A stretch of DNA of 64,000 nt from Pseudogymnoascus destructans (lineage: Eukaryota; Ascomycota; Leotiomycetes; Thelebolales; Thelebolaceae), in assembly GCF_001641265.1 (NCBI RefSeq), contig NW_020167526.1, positions 1,116,001-1,180,000 on the forward strand. Reading direction: 5' to 3'. The position numbers and the translations under genes are program-made. Position 1 is the stretch's first letter. Every line of letters begins with the position of its first letter. The notes below the pieces were generated by a model that saw only the letters and a program-made list of their open reading frames with translations, was not told the DNA's origin and did not search any database. Shown here one piece after another: positions 43,546-51,629 of the stretch.

Positions 43546-44823
43546 CTAAGCCCTCGACATGACGCCCCACGCGCGGATGTGGTTATCGGTGTAACCCGCG
43601 AACAGAGTCTGCCCATCAGCGCTCCACGCCAGGGAGACGCACTCCGGCTCGCGGCTCTTCTTGCCGACGGCGGCGAACTCGGGCTTGAGCTCGTCAACCT
43701 TGCTCTTCTTCTCGAGGTCGAAGATGATGATGCTGCTCGAGGTGGCGGCGCACAGCCAGTACCTGTTGGGGGAGAAGACCAGCGCGTGGATCTCGTCGCC
43801 GGCGTTGAGGGAGTAGAGGTGCTTGGACTCGTTGAGGTCCCACAGCATGGTGGTTCCGTCCTTGCCACCGGAGGCGCACAGGGATCCGTCAGGGGAGATG
43901 GTGACGGTGTTGATGTAGCCGGTGTGACCAATGTGGTCGGTCTGGAGGCGGCAGGAAGAGAGCTCCCAAACCTGAATGATCAAAGTCAGTAAACGTGATC
44001 ATTGTTTTTGCATATTTTGTTAGCAAAATGCGGCTATGTGGACCATATCAGAAATTTGGTGAATGTTTGTCTCATGGCAAGGTCTCCCAAGCTCTGAAGT
44101 AGCAAATACTTTAATTCGTTTGTAACATCATATAGGTCCACATGCGCGCGATTCTGCCGATGGAGTAGTGTACTGACCTTGACGAGCTTGTCCCATCCGG
44201 AGGAGACGATAACCGGGTTCTGGGGGTTGGGGCTAAAGCGGACACAGGAAACCCACTCGGAGTGGCCCTTCTCGGTGATTGTGAACTTGCAGTCACCAAG
44301 GGTGTTCCAGAGCTTGATCGAGCGATCTCTTGAGCCGGAAACGATCTGCCTGTTGTCGGCGGAGAAGGAGACGGAGAGAACATCGTTGGTGTGTCCGACG
44401 AAGCGACGGGTGGTGGTGCCGGTGGAAAGCTCCCAGAGGCGGAGAGTCTTGTCCCACGAGGCAGAGAGAGCGTAGGCACCGTCTGAGGAGATGACCTACG
44501 CGCGTGTTAATTTTTGTTCTTCACAATCGTCATCTTGGCAAAAATGGCTGAACGTACGCAGTCGGAGATGATGTGGGAGTGGCCGTGGAGGGAGCGCTTT
44601 GGGTATCCGTAAGAGCTCTCATCGCGGGTCAGGTTCCAGATGATCAGAGTCTTATCTCTGCTACCAGACAGGAGCATGTTTGGGCTATCCAGAACGTCAG
44701 CATCGATTCTTCGAAGAAACTTCGCTGCCATTTTTGCGCTTACTTCTCCATTGAGGTAGCCAAGCTGGTGACCCAGCCGCTGTGGCCCTCAAGGGTGCCC
44801 TTCAGGATAAGTTGTTCCGTCAT
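43546..44823 (-). CDS. cpc2: RACK1/CPC2/Asc1 ribosome-associated WD40 protein
   Basis: Four exons (44744-44823, 44558-44684, 44178-44495, 43546-43971; right to left) encode 316 aa, the standard length. Seven WD repeats fill the protein: GHSGWVTSLATSMENPNMLL, LSGSRDKTLIIWNL, HSHIISDCVISSDGAYALSA, GHTNDVLSVSFSADNRQIVS, GHSEWVSCVRFSPNPQNP, GHTGYINTVTISPDGSLCA and YTDNHIRAWGV. RACK1 binds the head of the 40S subunit and links signalling to translation. The last intron is unusually long (43972-44177) and hosts a U24 C/D snoRNA; the yeast ASC1 intron also carries a U24 homologue. Confidence 0.97.
44044..44136 (-). ncRNA. snR24: Intronic C/D-box snoRNA U24 (snR24)
   Basis: In the third intron of RACK1, on its sense strand. 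C box ATGATGT at 44131-44125 and D box CTGA at 44051-44048 bracket the RNA. The guide TATTTGCTAC (44108-44099) is complementary over ten bases to GTAGCAAATA of large-subunit rRNA. CACCAA (44061-44056), just before the D box, matches the adjacent rRNA TTGGTG. These are the two guide regions of U24, which directs 2'-O-methylation in 25/28S rRNA. An ATGAGAC-like C' box lies between. No clean D' CUGA is seen, so the exact ends and D' box are uncertain. Host gene and intron location match the yeast arrangement. Confidence 0.88.
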
Positions 44824-45795
44824 GTTGGGCGGGATTGACGTTTCTTTCGAGTTGAAGGTGGTGAAAGCGTAGAGATATCCTTCGATCTCAGATGACTTCG
44901 CTATCGTCAAAGTCAGTGTGGGAATTGTTAGGGTTGTCGTTTATTTCCGCGCTAAAATTTAAGGTTGGGTGGGCGCCGATTGAAAGTCACTCGAACCACC
45001 AAAACCAAAAAACACTGGCCAGTTGCAAATCGAGTTTACTAAGAGAAGTTCTACTATTACAGCGTCAAATTATAGAAAATATTTTTTAATTATGGTCTTC
45101 TTCTGATATATCTTGTTTAAGAGAGTATTTTTGAATTTCTTGGCAGGTGGCTCTTGTAACTGTACTTATTAATACATGGTTCCGGTTCTGGCCGATCAAA
45201 AAGTGAAGAGGAAAATTCAGTAAATACGAAGTGAATTTCAGCTAGTTAGGCCTACGGGGTGTTGTCCCTGGCATCCTATAGATATATTGCTCCAATTTAT
45301 AGTATTCATTGACAATGCTGCGTTTCAAAGGCGTTCCAAAGCGCGAATCAGTCCCCCTCGTCATCAACTGTAGTCAGCAATATCCTACGCCCATAGAACA
45401 CCAGGCAATAACAAAGTGAAACTGCAATATAGTATGGCTTGTTCGGACGCTGAAAGGCTCATGAAGCTTTCATAACCCATACCAACATGAGAAACACCTG
45501 GAAGGGCTTCATGCTCAACTTGCTTTCATGACGTGGATAACAGCCCAGACCACTCCAGCAATGAATGTTAGCCCATAGAATTCACCAGTGCAGAGCTTGA
45601 ATAACAGCATATAACAGAGATTACTGAGTTGATGTTCTATTCAGGACCGCTTGGCGTTTTGTACAGTTCGACCCTTGAAGGGCACCATCGAGTATCTTCA
45701 ACCACCTTCTATTCCACCAGCCCTATCCCACCCCATATTCCACTGAACCATCCCTTTGCTTTCCCAATCGAACCAAGGAATCCGCAATCTTTGAC
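44824..45795. other. Intergenic region
   Basis: The RACK1 promoter region and the 3' flank of COX9. AT-rich from about 45,050 to 45,300. No gene or repeat recognised. Confidence 0.55.
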
Positions 45796-46289
45796 TTATT
45801 GGATTTGGTTGGCGACTCTCTTCTCCTCCAGCTTGGCGTAGTATGCATCGCGCCTGTGGACGATTGGCATGTGGAAGCCGTACCTATATAAAAGTCAACA
45901 CATAGCCCACGTAGATAGAATGAGTAGCTGGTTATACACACCAAAAGGCGTAGCCGGTAGCCCCTCCGATACCTATTTCCAGTCACATCAGTCAAGGTGC
46001 CCTCCAAGTGCCTGCCAGACAGCAAGGGTCATCCGTCCGTCAATTGCACGTCTCTGCCAATTGTACGCCAGCAACCCATAGACGAATAGCCCCTCCCATC
46101 TGACATTGCGACAGCCCATCATTACTCACCCAAGGCGATACTGAGGTCGAGGACGAGGCTCCTGCGGAGCATCTGCAAAAAGAGGTCAGCCAAGGAACGA
46201 CAACTCCACAGCACCACCGCCGGCAACGATATCAGCTGGAACTGAGATCCAATTGAATTACTTACTCCGGTAATTGGTTTGATAGCCAT
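45796..46289 (-). CDS. cox9: Cytochrome c oxidase subunit VIIa (COX9)
   Basis: Four very short exons (46266-46289, 46130-46172, 45942-45972, 45796-45883; right to left) encode 61 aa. The protein starts MAIKPITGMLRRSLVLDLSI, has a single membrane segment ending in GYAFWYGFHMP and finishes RRDAYYAKLEEKRVANQIQ. This is the nuclear-encoded, matrix-facing small subunit of complex IV. All splice sites are canonical (GTAAGT, GTGAGT, GTGTGT donors) and the phases are consistent. Because of the tiny exons it would be missed in an ORF scan. It lies head to head with TAF8. Confidence 0.93.
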
Positions 46290-46538
46290 TTTGAAAGGAG
46301 AGTGATGTTGTAGAGCGAACGGGGTTCGGGAGTTGTGATTGCTTATTGTGACGATTGACGTGAGGTGGTGGACGTCGGCTCAGCGGTAGGAGCTAAGGCG
46401 AGAATGTTGAGCCTGAGGATGCCGGGCCAATCAGCGTCGCGTCGCGACCAGCTCTCCAGGCCCGGACCTCAGATTCACAACTACCACTCACGAGGAGGAT
46501 ATGGTGTGGAAGCACATGCGACAACTCGGATTCTTGGG
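46290..46538. promoter_or_regulatory. Shared divergent promoter of COX9 and TAF8
   Basis: At most 249 bp separate the two starts, or about 114 bp if TAF8 begins at the upstream in-frame ATG 46404. The two genes almost certainly share promoter DNA. No named site called. Confidence 0.55.
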
Positions 46539-47635
46539 ATGGAGGAACCGGATATTCCAAAAAGGCCTATAAGCCCGAATTCGATACCTGCGTCACGGCC
46601 ACACTCCGTAGCCAACGACGGGATACAAGACACAAACTCTCCAGATGCGCCTTCTCTACCATCAAGAAAACGGTCCAGCTCCACCCAGACAGCACGCAGG
46701 CCATCTGAAGAGCCAGCTGCAAAAAGGCTGCGCACTGCAGAGGCAGAGGAAGCAATCACAGTCACCGTCGAACCACCAAGCACCTCATGGGACGATCTCA
46801 TCACCGCCGTACCATACTCGAAACCTCTCTTCGCCGAGCAGCCGCAATACCTCCTCGAGCGGTCTGCTGCGTTGATCCTAAACCACGTCGGATTTGATGG
46901 CGCATCAAAAGAGGCCTTGGAGAGCATATGCGCCCAGGCTAGCGCATGTATGTGCCCTGGTTTGCATTGAGCAAGCACATCACTAACGTCCATTTAGATG
47001 CCGACAAGTTCCTCTCCTACGTGACTGAATCGATGCTCTCCTGCCGCCGAGCCCAACCTATACCTCTCGATTACGAATATGCCCTTCGACGGCATGGGCT
47101 CACAGACAGTCTACTCAGACCCCATCTCAAACCTCCCGTCCCTCGATCTAAGACCCAACTTGTCTTCGAAGCTCAAGAGCCAGAGATACAAGACGTCCAA
47201 GTCATCCCCGAACTTCTCGGCCAGGAGCTCAGTGGCGCGGTGGATAAGCTCACGAAACCATTTATACCAAAGCAGTTCCCGGCTTTCCCCAGCAAACACA
47301 CATACAAAGCAACTGAGGTCATGCCAGACCGGGAGACTGACCCGAGAAAGATCCGAGAGAAGGCGACCGAGGCATCAAGACACGGAGAAGAGGCTTTGCG
47401 ACGCCTAGTTGGCGTTGGTAAGGTTGGAGACCAGAAGGGCGTCAGGAAGGCACTTTTCAAGAGCCCTGCGAAGAAGCACAGGCATGATCTGTGGGATCTG
47501 GCTATGCAAGATCTCAAGTTAAACACTGTGCAAACCGCCGCCGCGAAGCCTGAGCTAGACGGGTCTGAGAGGGGTATTTTAATCGATGCTGGAAGGAAAT
47601 ACGGCAGGCAGTCTACAACAATGGCCAAGAATTAG
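46539..47635 (+). CDS. taf8: TAF8, TFIID subunit with histone fold
   Basis: Two exons (46539-46947, 46998-47635; intron GTATGT..TTTAG with CTAAC) encode 348 aa from MEEPDIPKRPISPNS. In-frame ATGs at 46404 and 46419 are alternative starts. After a Ser/Arg-rich leader, the histone-fold (bromo-associated) domain runs through LLERSAALILNHVGFDGASK, ALESICAQASAYADKFLSYV and the following helix. The TAF8 C-terminal block follows: KPFIPKQFPAFPSKHTYKAT and DPRKIREKATEASRHGEEAL. TAF8 pairs with TAF10 and holds together the core of TFIID, which nucleates the preinitiation complex. Confidence 0.92.
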
Positions 47636-48033
47636 TTTGCGTGGGATGGGTTCGTGGGGAGCGATTTTGGGATTGTGGGTGGCGCTCTGGGATTTGAAGC
47701 ATAGCGAGGCGTTCAGAGAAAGACTAATAGGGAATGTGACTGGTTACAAAGATTCGAGGTGTCAGGAACGGATGGCAATGGGATTCGGAATGGGAATTGT
47801 CATCGGCGATATGGCTATATCCCACATTATCAACAAATAAAAGGTCTGAGGATCTCTTGTGTATCATCTGTAAAAGAGTCGCTGTTATTGCTGTGTGATA
47901 TCCATCTTGAAACTTGAACCCAGTAACTGAAGCACAGTAACTCCAGCCAACTCCATAAACACCGAATCGCCCAAACCTCCCACCTGCGCCAAATCTCCAT
48001 ATAAACTCCCGCAGCCCCCCCAACTCCACAACC
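47636..48033. other. Convergent intergenic region
   Basis: The 3' flanks of TAF8 (plus) and SOM1 (minus). A plus frame continues to 47840 but is not conserved-looking. Confidence 0.6.
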
Positions 48034-48374
48034 TCACTTCTTCTTCTCCCCCTCCCACGCCGTCGTCTCAACCAAAAAACTCCCATTCCGATCCTGACAC
48101 CTACAATCATCAGCACACATCCCATTCTACCCCCAACCGCACCATCAACTCACCTCCTAAACAACCTCGAAATAGTCGTACACTGCACAATCGACTCCCT
48201 CGTCATCTCCCCCTTTCCGTAACCCTGGATACCACACGAATACTGCAGTATCTCCAGCATCTCGCATTCTTCCAGCTTCAGTCCCTCAATCCCTTTCCGG
48301 CGCTTTCCGTTCACGTCGCCCATCACGCGCGTGGGCAGCTCGGCCGCGCTCCAGGTCTCGACGGGGGGTGCCAT
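48034..48374 (-). CDS. som1: SOM1, mitochondrial inner-membrane protease subunit
   Basis: Two exons (48154-48374, 48034-48100; right to left; intron GTGAGT..TTGTAG) encode 95 aa from MAPPVETWSAAELPTRVM. Family landmarks are KLEECEMLEILQYSC, a second Cys pair, and the C-terminal FRRCQDRNGSFLVETTAWEG, which is formed only after splicing. Som1 associates with the Imp1/Imp2 peptidase in the inner membrane and aids cleavage of some intermembrane-space proteins. The exact start is supported by the short distance to the divergent neighbour. Confidence 0.85.
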
Positions 48375-48430
48375 TTTGATGGTGCTGGTGCTGTCGCCGG
48401 AGACAGTGGATAGGAAGGTAGGTTGTAACG
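48375..48430. promoter_or_regulatory. Very short (56 bp) divergent start-to-start gap
   Basis: Only 56 bp separate the predicted ATGs of SOM1 (minus) and the RecA-fold-like gene (plus), so the 5' transcript ends must overlap or the promoters must extend into coding sequence. Confidence 0.5.
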
Positions 48431-49196
48431 ATGGCGATGGCGCAGGGAGCGCGGTTGCTAGGCGAAATCGAAGTCGGCACGCTTGATGAGGTATGTACAC
48501 CCTTTCCCTTTCCTTGCTCTCTTTTCCGATTTTCGTTCCCGCCGCGGTGGTGGTGGTGGTGATGCGAAGTTGTCGCACGAGTCCGTTATCGATAACGCGC
48601 AAGGCTGACATCACAACCAGCTCTTCCGCGACCTCAAATCCCTACAACCCCCCACCATCGCGCCCGGCCGCCTGGGTATCCCAGAGCTTGACGAGATCTG
48701 GGATCGGCGCGGGGGGCAGCTGTACGTGTGTGGGCGCTACAAGGCGCTGTTGTATCATATCGTGTCTACCGCTGTTTCGGCGCCGCGGTCAGGTGTCGCG
48801 CTGGTGGTAGATGTGGATGGGCGGTTTGATGTTACGCGGTTGAGTTGCTCGGAGGAGGAGTTGAGGCATGTGTATGTGGTTAGGACGGGGAAGGAGGGGG
48901 TGGAGAGGTGTCTAGAGGAGGGGAGGAGGTGGTTGGTTTATGGGGAGCATGGGAGTAAGGGGAGGGAGCTGGGGGTGCGGGTTGTGAGTGGTGGGGAGGG
49001 GGGGAAGGAGGCGGATGTAGTGGGGTGTTGGAGGGGTTGGATGAGGGTGCAGAGGGGGGTGGGGGTGGAGGGGTTTGGAGGGGGGATTAGTGTTGAGGAG
49101 GCGATGAGGGAGAGGGGAGAGAGGCAGATGGTGGTGGAGGGGAGCGGGTGGCGGGCGGAGAGCGATTATGGGGAGTTTAGGTGGTTGGAGGAGTAG
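48431..49196 (+). CDS. Rad51-paralogue-like protein lacking a canonical Walker A (tentative)
   Basis: Two exons (48431-48490, 48621-49196; intron GTATGT..AACCAG, 130 nt) encode 211 aa. The start is MAMAQGARLLGEIEVGTLDE. Then LGIPELDEIWDRRGGQLYVC leads to GRYKALLYHIVSTAVSA and VALVVDVDGRFDVTRL. The order (a loop, then LLYHI, then a VVDVDGRFD strand) resembles Rad51 paralogues such as XRCC2, where GxGKTqLLyhi occupies the same place. Here the loop is CGRYKAL, without the GKT, so ATP binding is doubtful. The C-terminal half is Gly/Glu/Arg-rich. A degenerate RecA-fold accessory factor in recombination is my best guess; the gene structure is firmer than the function. Confidence 0.6.
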
Positions 49197-49313
49197 AGCT
49201 GCGAGATAGTTTTGAAGATAATATGTTCATTTGCTTATTGTAGCTTCCTCCTAATCGTTGCGGTATATACTCAGACACAGATACATTGCGATATAATTGC
49301 AGATTTTCGCCAA

Positions 49314-50267
49314 CTACAACTTCGAGAATGTAGGCTTCGTCTTCTTGATCCCAGAAAGAAGAGCGGCCTTGACGTCGTCGGTGTGTAAAGCAGCGGAGTT
49401 CCAGACTCCAGTGTAACGGAGAGCTATCATAGTTAGTGAATGCCCTCAAAATGGAGGGGGATATGTGACTTACTCGCAGCAGTGGTGTTCTCTCTCGCGT
49501 GGTTCAGGAGCTCCTTGGTGCCCTGGACAGCGATGGGGCTCTTCGAGGCGATCAGGGTGGCCAATCCGACGGCCTTCTGGACTGCCTTCTCCTTGTTCTC
49601 CTCAACGTGGCTCACAAATCCCACCTGGCGTGCCTCCTCGGCGGTAAAGATACGGGCCGTCAATGTCACCTCCTTGACCCAGCTGTGGTTACCGACGATC
49701 TTTGGCAGTCTGGCAAGGGTGCCGATGTCTGCGGCAAGACCGATGTCGACCTCCTTAACAGAGAACTTTGCGTCTTTTGAGGCAATACGGATATCCGCGC
49801 AGCAAGACAGATCAATGGCGAGACCGAACGCATAGCCGTGTATAGCCGCAATCACCGCTGTGCCATGATCAGTAACGGCTCCTTAAACGATCAAGAAGGA
49901 ATAACGTACGCTTCTCGCACTTCTCCAAAGAAGAGATGCAGTTCTGGAACTCCTCGACATGGCGACGGATCTGCACGGATTGGCGAGCAATATCTAATTT
50001 GTTCTCGCCGCCACCCAAGACGCCGCCCTGGCTGGCAGCCTGCACATCGAGCCCAGTGGTGAATGCCTTATCTCCGGCTCCCGAGAATACAACGGCGCGG
50101 ACGTTGGAGTCGACAGAGAGCTTGTTGAAGATCTGGTTCAGCTCCAGCCACATGGGCTCATGGTACGCATTGAACTTGGCCGGGCGGTTGGTTTGCACAT
50201 GGGCCACATACTCGGCGGGAGATGTGACGAGGAACCACTTGAGGTCGGTATATCCTTCGATAGACAT
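49314..50267 (-). CDS. Peroxisomal enoyl-CoA hydratase/isomerase-family protein (dienoyl-CoA isomerase-like)
   Basis: Three exons (49910-50267, 49474-49857, 49314-49423; right to left) encode 283 aa. Crotonase-fold blocks are HVQTNRPAKFNAYHEPMW, VVFSGAGDKAFTTGLDVQA (oxyanion-hole loop), PVIAAIHGYAFGLAIDL and SCCADIRIASKDAKFSVKEV. The Asp/Glu pattern in FSVKEVDIGLAADIGTLARL matches delta3,5-delta2,4-dienoyl-CoA isomerases. The C-terminus is TFSKL, a canonical type 1 peroxisomal targeting signal that depends on the third exon. It probably serves beta-oxidation of unsaturated fatty acids. Donors are GTACGT and GTAAGT. Confidence 0.93.
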
Positions 50268-51629
50268 GGCGGCGGTATATGGGGATTATGGGTATTTGGA
50301 GAGGGTAAAAAATAGAATGGTAATTAGTACATAAGATATAATATATGCGTTCGGATTTTTCAACCAGTACCACATAAACGGCCCAAGACTATCAAGAAGC
50401 TACCCCAGAATTTCCAGAATTTGTGATCATGCCTCGGCAAGTTTGGGTAGCACGCACCTTGGCGGGGCGTGCAATGGACAACGACGTATTATAGGTGGTT
50501 CTTTATCTTCCAACGCCAATGCCGAACTGCTTTCTGGATGAAACCAGAAACTCTTCCCCTTGAAGAACATGAAATGAGGAACATGAAATGAGACATGGTC
50601 ATGTAACAGGGCCAGGAGGATGCAGCCGTCCAAGAACGGCAGAGACTATCCCAATAGGGAGTTTGATAGTCAAATTCTGGTGATATAACGCTGATATTGA
50701 CAACAATCGGGAGTCTGGACACGTTGTCTACTTCTCTCCGTCTGACAATTGCGTATATATCATGTTTGCTTTTCTGTGTCTGTTCAAAGGGGGGGGTTGG
50801 TGTCGGTGCTGCTAATTGATCTCCCCAGCCAACGAGATATGTTGAGAATGAATGGGGGGTGGAATCTGTGTGCCATATGCATGTCTCAAGCAGTTTGACC
50901 GTGTCCATGTCACAGAAGCGCCGTACTCTGGTAGGTGAGTTGGCAGAGTAGCTGGACGCACACTACATGGCCTGCCAGTCTCACGCGTTTACGGCGCCTG
51001 TATCCGCCGCCAACACTAACAACTCCCCTCTCTGTCCCCTCTCTGTCCCCTCTCTGTCCCCTCTCCTCTCCTCTCCCCTCTCCCCTCCCCTCTCCATCTC
51101 CCCTCTCCTCCTCCCCGCCTTCCATACTGCAAGAGTCATCTGTGAGATATCTGCTAGAACAACTCCCGTACGTGCCAAATCCTTACACGCACGTTCTTAC
51201 AGGAATCTGTCTCCGCACAGCCCTTGTCTATCGGTAATATCCTACCCACATGGTTTCAATAACCCCAAAACTTCACAATTTTCATACATCATACATTACT
51301 CTTACCTACATACAGCACGACGTCTGCTGACTTGCGAACGCGGACGCGGAAAGGCAGGAAGATCTTTTGTCTTTAACCGCCCTACATACATATATATATA
51401 ATATGGCGACCTGCAGAACCCCACTGTATTTCGCAGTTTTATCGTAACACAGATCTGGAGGATCCCCAGTGCAGTGCATACCGATCTCGCCCACTCAACA
51501 CCCACCCGCCACTGTTGGCCAACCTCCAGACCGCATTCTCGAGCCACTCCACCAACCACAACACATTCTTCAGCTATATACAATCCAGGGGGGAGTTGAT
51601 CGTGCGTGCGCATGAAGTAGCACGACGAT
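50268..51629. other. Divergent intergenic region
   Basis: About 1.36 kb between the isomerase start (minus) and the fusion-gene start (plus). A CTCTGTCCC tandem repeat grades into CTCTCCCC repeats at about 51025-51120. Frames at 50489-50908 (minus) and 51302-52198 (minus) have no recognisable domain; the latter overlaps the fusion gene. Confidence 0.55.
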
